From Streptomyces sp. TN58 (GTDB lineage: Bacteria > Actinomycetota > Actinomycetes > Streptomycetales > Streptomycetaceae): a stretch of DNA of 64,000 nucleotides. The stretch covers positions 5,370,001 through 5,434,000 of the forward strand of contig NZ_CP018870.1 of the NCBI RefSeq assembly GCF_001941845.1, given 5' to 3'. The notes below the pieces were generated by a model. That model was not told the DNA's origin. It was given only the letters and a program-made list of their open reading frames with translations, and searched no databases. This document shows positions 21,904 through 30,855 of the stretch, piece by piece; position 1 is the first letter of the stretch, and the number at the start of each line of letters is the position of its first letter. The position numbers and the translations under genes were made by a program.

Positions 21904-22590
21904 TCACTTCCAGACGAGGCCCTTGTTCGGGTAGCTGTACGGCTTGCCCCAGTACTCTGCGGCGGTGACCTTCGTCTGGGCCGACGGGGCGAGGGCCAGC
22001 GCGCAGCTCGTCTGCGTCCGGCCGTTGGTGAAGCCCTTCGGCAGCGACTCGTTGGCGCACTTCTCGAACTTGCCGATGACCGACACGCGCTGCGCATCGG
22101 TGCCGTCGCCGAGCAGGCCCTTGATCTGGGTGACGGAGGAGTACGACAGGTCCGTGGTGCCGGTGTTCTTCACCGAGTAGCGGATGTAGTAGGGGATCAT
22201 CCCCTTCACCTTGTCGCCGAGCTTCAGGGGCTCCAGGTCGGCGGGGTCGCCCTGCTCGATCGCGGTGACCGTGAGGGCGATCTGGCCGCCCTTGCTGTGC
22301 CCGTAGCTGAACGGCATCTCCGCCGCCTCGCCGATCTTGAAGGTCTGACCGGACTTCGCCGTGCCGTTCGCCCCGGCGGGGGCCTCGCTGCCGTCGGTGC
22401 CGGCGCTGGGGCTGCCCGCTTCGGACGGGGCGGTGGCCGAGGGGGACACGGCGCCGGCCGAGGCGGATCCGCTCGGCGGCGCGGGGATCAGCTCCTCGTT
22501 GCCGTTCTTGCAGCCCGTCAGGGCCAGGGTTCCGGCGACCGCCAGGCCGACCGCGCCGAGGGTGGTGGTACGCATGCTGATGGTGCTCAC
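21904..22590 (-). CDS. Secreted lipoprotein of unknown function
   Basis: A 228-aa exported lipoprotein. The signal peptide ends in lipobox LALTGC with the modified Cys27; an Ala/Ser/Pro/Gly-rich linker (residues about 38-75) precedes a beta-rich domain containing LTVTAIEQGD and YYIRYSVKNTGTTDLSY, similar in style to DUF4352-type telomeric-repeat-factor-like lipoproteins, though I cannot assign the family firmly. The GTG start at 22590 is preceded by GGGGGAG; an in-frame ATG at 22575 is an alternative. It is flanked by a hairpin downstream and lies 155 bp after lhr on the same strand. Confidence 0.85.
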   Translation of the reverse strand: MSTISMRTTTLGAVGLAVAGTLALTGCKNGNEELIPAPPSGSASAGAVSPSATAPSEAGSPSAGTDGSEAPAGANGTAKSGQTFKIGEAAEMPFSYGHSKGGQIALTVTAIEQGDPADLEPLKLGDKVKGMIPYYIRYSVKNTGTTDLSYSSVTQIKGLLGDGTDAQRVSVIGKFEKCANESLPKGFTNGRTQTSCALALAPSAQTKVTAAEYWGKPYSYPNKGLVWK

Positions 22591-22745
22591 TCTTCTACTC
22601 CCCCATGACTGTGCATCGCCCGTGCAATGCCTGTGATCATCTTGATAAAGGATGAATAAGCATCTGTGCCAGCTCAGAGGGGCTCGGCAACAGTCCTGTG
22701 ACATGTCCAGGACGCGAGCGGAACAGTCGGGACCGTTTGCGGTTC

Positions 22746-25700
22746 TCAGGAACGCAAGCGCAAACCTCTCGGCGTGGCATGGAAACCGGCCGCCTCCAGG
22801 GCCCGCCCCGTGGGGGAGGTCAGCGCCGCGGCCGCATTGATCCGCTCCACCGTCAGCGCCGGCAGCGTGCCCGCGCGGGAGGAGGCCGCCAGCGCGGCCG
22901 TGGCGGCCGCCAGCCGCGGGTCCTCCGGGCCGGGCCAGGCCAGCAGGGTCTTCCCGCCGCGCTCCAGGTACAGGGTGAGCTCCCCGTCCACCAGGACCAC
23001 CAGGGAGCCCGCCTTGCGGCCCGGCTTGTGGGTGGCGCCGGCCGGTGGCTCCGGCCAGGGCAGGGCCGCACCGTACGCGTTCGCCGGGTCGGCGGCGGCC
23101 AGGACCACGGCGGCCAGCGGGGGCGGGGTGCGCTCGGCGGCCCGCAGCCGGTCCACCGCGCCGTCCATGGCGAACTGGGCCGCGCCCAGCCCCTCGACCA
23201 CATAGCCCCGGCGGGCCTGCCCGCTGTCCTCGAAGGCCGACAGGACCCGGTACACCGCGCTGAAGCCCCCCTCCACGCCCTCCGCGGCGACCGCGCCGCG
23301 GGTCACCACCCCGTGCCGGTCCAGCAGGGTGCGGGCCAGGGCGTGGGCCCGGTGCGTCGGGTCGGGCGCCGGAGCCGGCAGCAGCGACCAGCGGCCGGAC
23401 ACCGTGGGCGGGCCCGTACGGGACGCCGTCGCACTCAACGTGCCGTACCGGCCGCGCGGGACGGTGCGGCGGGCCCGGTGGGCCGTGGCGCCCGCCGTAC
23501 GGCCCGAACCGAGCAGGGAGCGCAGCGGGGCGAGGGTGTCGTTGGTGAGCCGGCCCGACCAGGCCAGATCCCACACCGCCTCGGAGAGGGCGAGATCCGA
23601 CGCCTCGGGGAACTCGGCGCGGACCGCTTGGGAGATCTGCCGGAAGAACAGGCCGTAGCCGCCGGAGAGCGCCGCCAGGACCGCCTGCTGCAACGGGTTC
23701 GGCTCCAGCGGATGCGGCGGCGGCAGCAGCAGCGGGGCGGCGTCCGCCAGATAGAGCGACACCCAGCCGTCCTTGCCCGGCAGGGCCCCGGCCCCCGCCC
23801 AGACCACCTCGCCCGTGGTGGTCAGCTCGTCCAGCAGGCCGGGGGAGTAGCCGGTCACCCGCGACGGCAGGATCAGCCGCTCCAGCGCGGACGCCGGGAC
23901 CGGCGCGCCCTGCAGCTGCTCGACCGCCCGGGCCAGGCCGTCGAGGCCGCGCAGGGCCCCGCCCAGGTGCTGCCACTGGGGCAGGAACGTGGCCAGCGAG
24001 GTCGGCGGGACCGGCTCCAGCTCCTGCCGGAGAGCGGCCAGGGAGCGGCGGCGGAGCCGGCGCAGCACCGTCGCGTCGCACCACTCCTGGCCGATGCCCG
24101 CCGGATGGAACTCGCCCTGCACCACCCGCCCCGCCGCCGCGAGACGGTTCAGGGCGCCCTCGGTCACCGCCGAGCCCAGACCGAAGGCGCCGGCCACGGC
24201 TGCCGTGGTGAACGGTCCGTGGGTGCGCGCGTACCGGGCCAGCAGGTCCCCCAGCGGGTCCTTGACCGGCTCGGTGAACGCCTCCGGAACGCCGACGGGC
24301 AGTGCGGTGCCCAGCGCGTCCCGCAGCCGGCCCGCGTCCTCGATCGCCGCCCAGTGGTCCGCCCCGCCGATCCGGACCCGGATGGCACGCCGGGCCGTGG
24401 CGAGCTCGCGGGCCCAGCCGGCCTCCGCGCCGCGCTCGGCCAGCTGGGCCTCCGTCAGCGGGCCCAGCAGCCGCAGCAGATCGGCCACCGACTCGGCGTC
24501 CTTGGCCCGCCGGTCCTCGGTGAGCCACTGCAGCTCCCGCTCCAGCTCCTCCAGCACCTGCGCGTCCAGCAGCTCCCGCAGCTCCGCCTGCCCCAGCAGC
24601 TCGGCCAGCAGCCGGGAGTCCAGGGACAGCGCGGCCGCCCTGCGCTCGGCCAGCGGGGAGTCGCCCTCGTAGAGGAACTGGGCGACATAGCCGAACAGGA
24701 GGGATCGGGCGAAGGGGGACGGCTCCGGCGTGGTGACCTCGACCAGCCGGACCCGGCGCGCCTCGATGTCGCCCATCAGCTCGGTCAGGCCGGGCACGTC
24801 GAAGACGTCCTGCAGGCACTCGCGTACGGCTTCGAGCACGATCGGGAAAGAGCCGAACTCGGAGGCCACCTGGAGCAGTTGGGAGGCGCGCTGGCGCTGC
24901 TGCCATAGCGGGGTGCGGCGGCCGGGGCTGCGGCGCGGCAGCAGCAGCGCGCGGGCCGCGCACTCGCGGAAGCGGGAGGCGAACAGCGCCGAGCCGCCCA
25001 CCTGGTCGGTGACGATCTGGTTGATGTCCCCGTGGTCGAAGGCGACGTCGGAGGCGCCCAGCGGTGCCTGCTCGTCGTCGAACTCGAAGGAGGGCGCTCC
25101 GGCCGGGTCGTGGTCCAGGAGGTCCATGGACAGCAGGTCCGCGTCGGGAAGACGGAGCACGATGCCGTCGTCGGCGTGCATCACCTGCGCGTCCATGCCG
25201 TACTTCTCGGCGAGGCGGGCGCCCAGGGCCAGCGCCCACGGGGCGTGCACCTGCGCGCCGAACGGCGAGTGGACGACGACCCGCCAGTCGCCCAGCTCGT
25301 CGCGGAACCGCTCCACCACGATCGTCCGGTCGTCCGGGACGTGGCCGCAGGCCTCGCGCTGCTCCGCCAGATACGCCAGCACGTTCTCCGCGGCCCAGGC
25401 GTCCAGGCCGGCCGCCACCAGCCGCAGCCGGGCGTCCTCCGCGGACAGCCCGCCCAGCTCACGCAGGAACGCGCCGACCGCGCGGCCCAGTTCGAGCGGC
25501 CGGCCGAGCTGGTCGCCCTTCCAGAACGGCAGCCGGCCCGGCACCCCGGGGGCGGGTGTGACCAGGACCCGGTCGCGGGTGATGTCCTCGATGCGCCAGG
25601 AGGTGGTGCCCAGCGTGAAGACGTCCCCGATCCGGGACTCGTAGACCATCTCCTCGTCGAGCTCGCCGACCCGGCCGCCGCCCTTCTTCGGGTCCGAGCC

Positions 25701-27335
25701 GGCCAGGAACACCCCGAAGAGTCCCCGGTCCGGGATCGTGCCGCCGGAGGTGACCGCGAGGCGCTGGGCGCCCGGCCGGCCGGTGACCGTCCCCGCCACC
25801 CGGTCCCAGACCACGCGCGGCCGCAGCTCGGCGAAGGCGTCGGACGGATAGCGGCCCGCCAGCATGTCGAGCACCGCCGTGAAGGCCGACTCCGGCAGCG
25901 CCGCGAACGGCGCCGCCCGCCGCACCAGCGCAAGGAGGTCGTCCAGCTGCCAGGTGTCCATCGCGACCATGGCGACCAGCTGCTGCGCCAGGACGTCGAG
26001 GGGGTTGGCGGGGATGCGCAGGGACTCGATCGCGCCCGTCCGCATCCGCTCGGTGACCACGGCCGCCTGCACCAGGTCGCCCCGGTACTTGGGGAAGACC
26101 ACCCCGGTCGAGACCGCGCCCACCTGGTGCCCCGCCCGGCCCACCCGCTGGAGCCCGGACGCCACCGAGGGCGGGGACTCCACCTGCACCACCAGGTCCA
26201 CCGCGCCCATGTCGATGCCGAGCTCCAGGCTGGAGGTGGCGACCACGGCCGGCAGCCGGCCCGCCTTCAGGTCCTCCTCCACGATCGCCCGCTGCTCTTT
26301 GGACACCGACCCGTGGTGCGCCCGGGCCAGCAGGGGCGGGGCGCCCAGGGCCGCGCCCGACTGGGCCATGACCTCGGCCGGCGACGCGTCCTCGGGCAGC
26401 TTCTCGCCGACGGCCCGCTCGTACGCGATCTCGTTGAGCCGGTTGCACAGCCGCTCGGCGAGGCGGCGGGAGTTGGCGAACACGATCGTCGAGCGGTGCG
26501 CCTGCACCAGGTCCGCGATCCGCTCCTCCACATGCGGCCAGATCGACGGCTTGTCCCCGCCCTCCCGGCCCTCCGTCGCGGGGGAACCGCCCAACTCGCC
26601 CATGTCCTGCACCGGGACGACCACCGACAGGTCGAACTCCTTGTCCGACGGCGGCTGGACGATCTCCACCCGCCCGCGCGGCGCCAGGTACCGGGCCACC
26701 TCCTCCACCGGCCGGACCGTCGCCGACAGCCCGATCCGGCGGGCGGGCCGCGGCAGCAGCTCGTCCAGCCGCTCCAGGGACACGGCGAGGTGCGCGCCGC
26801 GCTTGGTCCCGGCGACGGCGTGCACCTCGTCCACGATCACCGTCTCGATCCCGGCCAGCGCCTCCCGCGCCGCCGAGGTCAGCATCAGGAACAGCGACTC
26901 GGGCGTGGTGATCAGGATGTCCGGCGGCCGGGTGGCCAGCGCCCGCCGCTCCGCCGCCGGGGTGTCGCCTGAGCGGATCCCCACCCGGATGTCCGGCTCC
27001 GGCAGCCCCAGGCGGACCGACTCCTGCCGGATCCCGGTCAACGGGCTGCGCAGATTGCGCTCGACGTCGACGGCCAGGGCCTTCAGCGGCGACACGTACA
27101 GCACCCGGCAGCGCTTCTTCGACTCGGCGGGCGGCGGCGTCGAGGCGAGCCGGTCGAGGGCGGCCAGGAACGCGGCCAGGGTCTTGCCCGAGCCGGTGGG
27201 CGCCACCACCAGCACGTCCGAGCCCTCCCCGATGGCCCGCCAGGCACCCTCCTGCGCGCTGGTGGGCGAGACGAAGGCCCCCGTGAACCACGAGCGGGTC
27301 GCGGGGGAGAACGAGTCGAGCGCAGCTCCTGCCAT
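22746..27335 (-). CDS. lhr: Large ATP-dependent helicase Lhr
   Basis: A 1529-aa superfamily-2 3'-5' helicase of the Lhr family, implicated in DNA repair. Walker A APTGSGKT at 45-52, DEVH box at 169-172, motif VGRAGHQVG typical of motif VI, a DUF4921-like/winged-helix core and a long C-terminal domain give the full Lhr-core plus CTD length. The ATG at 27335 precedes AGAALDSFSPATRSWF; an ATG at 27386 would add 17 residues. The long open frames on the opposite strand reflect codon bias, not genes. It is divergent from the AraC gene across 80 bp. Confidence 0.95.
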   Translation of the reverse strand: MAGAALDSFSPATRSWFTGAFVSPTSAQEGAWRAIGEGSDVLVVAPTGSGKTLAAFLAALDRLASTPPPAESKKRCRVLYVSPLKALAVDVERNLRSPLTGIRQESVRLGLPEPDIRVGIRSGDTPAAERRALATRPPDILITTPESLFLMLTSAAREALAGIETVIVDEVHAVAGTKRGAHLAVSLERLDELLPRPARRIGLSATVRPVEEVARYLAPRGRVEIVQPPSDKEFDLSVVVPVQDMGELGGSPATEGREGGDKPSIWPHVEERIADLVQAHRSTIVFANSRRLAERLCNRLNEIAYERAVGEKLPEDASPAEVMAQSGAALGAPPLLARAHHGSVSKEQRAIVEEDLKAGRLPAVVATSSLELGIDMGAVDLVVQVESPPSVASGLQRVGRAGHQVGAVSTGVVFPKYRGDLVQAAVVTERMRTGAIESLRIPANPLDVLAQQLVAMVAMDTWQLDDLLALVRRAAPFAALPESAFTAVLDMLAGRYPSDAFAELRPRVVWDRVAGTVTGRPGAQRLAVTSGGTIPDRGLFGVFLAGSDPKKGGGRVGELDEEMVYESRIGDVFTLGTTSWRIEDITRDRVLVTPAPGVPGRLPFWKGDQLGRPLELGRAVGAFLRELGGLSAEDARLRLVAAGLDAWAAENVLAYLAEQREACGHVPDDRTIVVERFRDELGDWRVVVHSPFGAQVHAPWALALGARLAEKYGMDAQVMHADDGIVLRLPDADLLSMDLLDHDPAGAPSFEFDDEQAPLGASDVAFDHGDINQIVTDQVGGSALFASRFRECAARALLLPRRSPGRRTPLWQQRQRASQLLQVASEFGSFPIVLEAVRECLQDVFDVPGLTELMGDIEARRVRLVEVTTPEPSPFARSLLFGYVAQFLYEGDSPLAERRAAALSLDSRLLAELLGQAELRELLDAQVLEELERELQWLTEDRRAKDAESVADLLRLLGPLTEAQLAERGAEAGWARELATARRAIRVRIGGADHWAAIEDAGRLRDALGTALPVGVPEAFTEPVKDPLGDLLARYARTHGPFTTAAVAGAFGLGSAVTEGALNRLAAAGRVVQGEFHPAGIGQEWCDATVLRRLRRRSLAALRQELEPVPPTSLATFLPQWQHLGGALRGLDGLARAVEQLQGAPVPASALERLILPSRVTGYSPGLLDELTTTGEVVWAGAGALPGKDGWVSLYLADAAPLLLPPPHPLEPNPLQQAVLAALSGGYGLFFRQISQAVRAEFPEASDLALSEAVWDLAWSGRLTNDTLAPLRSLLGSGRTAGATAHRARRTVPRGRYGTLSATASRTGPPTVSGRWSLLPAPAPDPTHRAHALARTLLDRHGVVTRGAVAAEGVEGGFSAVYRVLSAFEDSGQARRGYVVEGLGAAQFAMDGAVDRLRAAERTPPPLAAVVLAAADPANAYGAALPWPEPPAGATHKPGRKAGSLVVLVDGELTLYLERGGKTLLAWPGPEDPRLAAATAALAASSRAGTLPALTVERINAAAALTSPTGRALEAAGFHATPRGLRLRS

Positions 27336-27415
27336 GCCCCCATCGTGCACCCCGCCACTGACAACGCCCCGGACCTGCGCGAACACGCGTCAGCCGGGGG
27401 GCGCAGAATGGGGGG

Positions 27416-28336
27416 ATGGGGACGGACGAAGGCCGCGGGGAGTGGGCCCGGCACTGGCAGTACCCGGAACTGCCCGGGCTCGACCTGCTGCGCGCCCACT
27501 ACGTGCGCCACACCTTCCCGCGCCACGCGCACGACGGCTACGTCATCGCGGCCGTCACCGGCGGCATCGAGGAGGTGGGCCTCCCCGGCCACGTCGTACG
27601 CGCCGGACCGGGCAGCGTGGTCCTGATCAACCCCGAGGTGCCCCACACGGCGCGCGCCGGGGCGCCCGAAGGGTGGGCGTACGCCACCCTCTACCCGTCC
27701 GGCGGCCTGATAGCCGAGGTCGCGGCCGAGATCGGCACCCTGCGCGGCACCCCCGGCTTCACCGCCGACATCGTCGCCGACCCGCAGGCCTCGCGCATGG
27801 TCACCGAGGTGCACCGGGCCGCCGAGGCAGGGAACGCGCTGGCCGCCGACACGCTCCTGCGGGGTGTGGTCGCCCGGATGCTGACCCGGTACGCCGGACC
27901 GCTGCCCGCCCGTACGGTCCGCGGCACGGGCGGCTCCGAGGCGGCGGCGGCCCGGGCCGTACTGGAGGAGCGCCTGGCCGACCCGCCGTCCCTGGAGCAG
28001 CTCGCGGCGGAGCTGGGCACGAGCCCCTTCGCCCTGCTGCGGGCCTTCCGGGAGCGGTACGGGATGCCGCCGCACACCTGGCTGACCGACGCCAGGGTCC
28101 GGCGGGCGCGCCGGCTGCTCGACGCCGGCACCCCGCCCGCCGCGGCGGCGGTCGCCGTCGGCTTCACCGACCAGCCCCACCTGAACCGGCACTTCACCCG
28201 CATCGTGGGCGTCCCACCGGGGGCGTACCGGCGGGAGCGGACCGGCCAGGCCCCGCCCGGCGGCTTCCGGGACGGCTCCCGGGACGGGGCGCACGGATCG
28301 GGCGAAGGAGTCCGCCGCGTGCGTGGCGCGCAGTGA
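27416..28336 (+). CDS. AraC-family transcriptional regulator
   Basis: A 306-aa regulator with an N-terminal cupin-like ligand domain (HTFPRHAHDGYVIAAVTGG, IGEVPHTA-like region) and a C-terminal double HTH (residues about 188-285: LEQLAAELGTSPFALLRAFRERYG, then AAAVAVGFTDQPHLNRHFTRIVGVPPGAYR). It lies 101 bp ahead of azlCD in the same direction, so it probably controls that exporter, a pairing common in actinobacteria. The C-terminal 35 residues are Gly/Arg-rich and dispensable-looking. The start at 27416 lies within a G-rich tract, so its ribosome site is ambiguous. Confidence 0.9.
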   Translation: MGTDEGRGEWARHWQYPELPGLDLLRAHYVRHTFPRHAHDGYVIAAVTGGIEEVGLPGHVVRAGPGSVVLINPEVPHTARAGAPEGWAYATLYPSGGLIAEVAAEIGTLRGTPGFTADIVADPQASRMVTEVHRAAEAGNALAADTLLRGVVARMLTRYAGPLPARTVRGTGGSEAAAARAVLEERLADPPSLEQLAAELGTSPFALLRAFRERYGMPPHTWLTDARVRRARRLLDAGTPPAAAAVAVGFTDQPHLNRHFTRIVGVPPGAYRRERTGQAPPGGFRDGSRDGAHGSGEGVRRVRGAQ

Positions 28337-28437
28337 TCCCGCGGCGGCAGAGGCCCGCAGCGAGAACGTACGTGCAAGAACGTACAAGACCAGCCGCCCG
28401 GCTCCCGCCTACCTTCGGCGACGTGGGAGAGAAGCAG

Positions 28438-29145
28438 ATGGTCACCGAGCCAGAGACACGACAGACAGTGGCAGCCGACGGGCGGCCGCGGGCAGCGGTC
28501 GTCCGGGACGCGCTCGGCGTCGGTGTCGCCGTCGGCCTGTCCGGGTTCGCCTTCGGCGTGACCGCGGCCGGAGCCGGCATCAGCACACTCCAGGCCTGCG
28601 TCCTGAGCCTGCTCGTCTTCACCGGGGCCTCGCAGTTCGCCCTGGTCGGGGCGCTGGCCGCGGGCGGGAACCCGTTCACCGCCGCCGCCGGGGCGTTCTT
28701 CCTCGGGACCCGGAACGCCTTCTACGGGCTGCGCCTGTCGCAGCTGCTCCGGCTGCCGCGCGCCGTACGCCCCCTCGCCGCGCACTGGGTGATCGACGAG
28801 ACCACCGCCGTGGCGCTGGCGCAGCCCGACCGGAAGTCGGCCCGGCTCGGCTTCACGGTCACCGGGCTCACCCTCTACGTGCTGTGGAACACCACCACGC
28901 TGCTCGGCTCGCTCGGAGCCGAGGCCATCGGCGACACCAGGGCCTGGGGGCTGGACGCGGCCGGACCCGCCGTGTTCCTGGCCCTGCTCGCTCCGATGCT
29001 GAAGACGGCCACCGAGCGGGCGGTCGCCGCCCTCGCGCTCGTCCTCGGGCTGGGCTTCCTGCCCGTGCTGCCCGCCGGGGTGCCCGTGCTGATCGCGGCC
29101 CTTGCCGCACCGGTCGTGCTGTGGATGAAGGGACGCCGCCCGTGA
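28438..29145 (+). CDS. azlC: AzlC-family branched-chain amino acid exporter, large subunit
   Basis: A 235-aa polytopic membrane protein. Motifs GLSGFAFGVTAAGAGIS, FTGASQFALVGALAAGGN and FFLGTRNAFYGLRLS are characteristic of AzlC/LIV-E. It works with AzlD to export branched-chain or analogue amino acids. GGGAGAG precedes the ATG by 7 nt. The stop overlaps the azlD GTG (GTGA), giving translational coupling. Substrate is inferred from the family. Confidence 0.93.
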   Translation: MVTEPETRQTVAADGRPRAAVVRDALGVGVAVGLSGFAFGVTAAGAGISTLQACVLSLLVFTGASQFALVGALAAGGNPFTAAAGAFFLGTRNAFYGLRLSQLLRLPRAVRPLAAHWVIDETTAVALAQPDRKSARLGFTVTGLTLYVLWNTTTLLGSLGAEAIGDTRAWGLDAAGPAVFLALLAPMLKTATERAVAALALVLGLGFLPVLPAGVPVLIAALAAPVVLWMKGRRP

Positions 29146-29450
29146 ACGTCTGGATCGCCATCGCGCTCACCGTCGTCGGCTGCTACGCCGTGAAGTACGC
29201 GGGGCTGCTCGTCCCCGCCGGGGCCCTGGAACGGCCGCTGGTCCGCCGCCTGGCCGCGCTGCTGCCTGTCGCGCTGCTCGCCGCGCTCACGGCCCAGCAG
29301 ACCTTCAGCACCGGATCCGCGCTCGTCGTCGACGCCCGCGCCGCCGGGCTGGCCGCCGCCGGGCTCGCACTGCTGCTGCGCGCCCCGTTCCTGGTCGTCG
29401 TCGCGGCCGCCGTCGCCGTCACCGCGGGGGTACGGGCCCTGGGCGGCTGA
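29142..29450 (+). CDS. azlD: AzlD-family exporter small subunit
   Basis: A 102-aa membrane protein with about four helices (VWIAIALTVVGCYAVKYAGLLVP, LAALLPVALLAALTA, ALVVDARAAGLAAAGLALLL and a final helix). The length and order directly after azlC fit AzlD. The GTG start overlaps the azlC stop. Its last 32 bp overlap the 3' end of the convergent toroid-repeat gene. Confidence 0.92.
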   Translation: MNVWIAIALTVVGCYAVKYAGLLVPAGALERPLVRRLAALLPVALLAALTAQQTFSTGSALVVDARAAGLAAAGLALLLRAPFLVVVAAAVAVTAGVRALGG

Positions 29451-30504
29451 CCTGCGCCGGCAGGCGGCCGTACGCCCGCAGGGTCAGCAGCGCCTCCAGC
29501 GTCGCGATCGGCCGCCGCTCCAGGGAGCTCCCCGGCGCCCAGGCCTCGCGGCGGACCGGCCAGCCGCCGTCCGCCTGCTGCGCCGCGGCCAGGAAGTCCA
29601 GCGAGCGGCGCATCTCCTCGTCCGTGAACCAGCCGCAAGCCAGCGACTCCGGCCGCCGCGCGAAGTCGTGCGGGAACAGCTGCTCGCCCGGCGCGTAGCC
29701 CGGAGCCGGCGGGAACTCCGAGCGCCGCCGCGGATCGAGCACCACGAGGCGCTGCTCGCGTACCAGCCGTCCCAGCCGGTCCGCGGCCGCCGCCGCACGT
29801 GCCCGGTCGGGGACGCCGTCCAGGAACGCCACGGCGCTCTGGACCTCGTAGGGGTGCGTGCGGTGCAGGTTCTCGACGCGGTCCCAGCAGAAGTCCGTGG
29901 CCCGGAAGAGCCAGGCGTGCCAGACGCGGTTGCGGTGCAGCAGGCCCACGACGGGGCCGGTGGCCAGGAGCTCACCGGGCGGGTCGTCCCGGACCGGGTG
30001 GTAGGCGGCCGTGGGGTAGGCGCGCGGGGCGGGGCAGAGCACCGGAAGCGCGCCCTCCGGGGTGGACACGTCCGTCAGGTGGCGGCAGAGCCGCTCGATG
30101 CGCTGGCCGGCGCAGCGGCCCAAGTCGTCCAGTACGCGCAGGGCGTGTGCGCTGTGCAGCGGCTGGCTCAGGGGGCCGCGCAGATCCGGATCGAGCGCGT
30201 GGCCGTAGCCGCCGTCCGGGTTGAGGTAGGAGCCGAGGGCGGTGTCCACCGGGTCGGCGTCCCCGCCGAGGAAGTGGTACGCGAACCGGTGCTGCTCCAG
30301 CACGCGGGCGGTGAGCCAGATGAAGCGCTCGGCGCGGTCCAGCGCGGGCAGCGGGTCCGAGGGGGCGCGAGGGGCGGGAGGGGCTGGAAGTGCGGGGGGT
30401 GCGGGCTGCGCGTGCGGGGCGGGGGCGGCGGCCTCCGGGGATCGGGGGGACTGCCGGGATCGCGGGGATCGCGGGATCTGCGGGGAAGCTTCGTCTCCGG
30501 GCAT
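29419..30504 (-). CDS. Prenyltransferase/squalene-cyclase-like toroid-repeat protein, function unknown
   Basis: A 361-aa protein. The N-terminal 50 residues are low-complexity Pro/Ala/Ser. The rest contains helical repeats with the QW-like motifs NPDGGYGHALDPDLRG and AQQADGGWPV, as in the alpha/alpha-toroid fold of terpene cyclases and prenyltransferase beta subunits. I see no DCTAE or DXDD acid motif, so catalytic activity is doubtful. The ATG at 30504 follows TACGTT by 9 nt, possibly leaderless. It overlaps azlD by 32 bp at the 3' end. Confidence 0.75.
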   Translation of the reverse strand: MPGDEASPQIPRSPRSRQSPRSPEAAAPAPHAQPAPPALPAPPAPRAPSDPLPALDRAERFIWLTARVLEQHRFAYHFLGGDADPVDTALGSYLNPDGGYGHALDPDLRGPLSQPLHSAHALRVLDDLGRCAGQRIERLCRHLTDVSTPEGALPVLCPAPRAYPTAAYHPVRDDPPGELLATGPVVGLLHRNRVWHAWLFRATDFCWDRVENLHRTHPYEVQSAVAFLDGVPDRARAAAAADRLGRLVREQRLVVLDPRRRSEFPPAPGYAPGEQLFPHDFARRPESLACGWFTDEEMRRSLDFLAAAQQADGGWPVRREAWAPGSSLERRPIATLEALLTLRAYGRLPAQVSRPGPVPPR

Positions 30505-30585
30505 GCGTGCAACGTAGGCCGCGGTGACGCGGAGGCGCGGGGTGAACGCCGCCGGTGCACTCTCCCGGGGCGGGATACTGGGGGC

Positions 30586-30780
30586 ATGCGGTTGACGATT
30601 TTCTGGGAGCGGATGGCCGAGCACTTCGGCGCGGGCTACGCCGACTCCTTCGCACGGGACCATGTGATGGCGGAGCTGGGCGGCCGGACCGTCCACCAGG
30701 CGCTGGAGGCGGGCTGGGAGGCCAAGGACGTGTGGCGTGCGGTGTGTTCGGCGATGGACGTACCGGCCTCACTGCGCTGA
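30586..30780 (+). CDS. DUF3046-family small protein
   Basis: A 64-aa protein (MRLTIFWERMAEHFGAGYADSF...HVMAELGGRTVHQALEAG...VWRAVC) that matches my recollection of the actinobacterial DUF3046 family, commonly found near recA. There are no membrane segments; a compact helical fold is likely. The ATG follows a GATACT hexamer by 7 nt, so it is probably leaderless. Function unknown. Confidence 0.85.
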   Translation: MRLTIFWERMAEHFGAGYADSFARDHVMAELGGRTVHQALEAGWEAKDVWRAVCSAMDVPASLR

Positions 30781-30855
30781 CGCCCCGAGGGGGTGGGGGC
30801 GCGGTGTGGGCGCCCCTTTCGCGGCACGGCCCGCCGGTGGGCCAGACTTGGCCGC

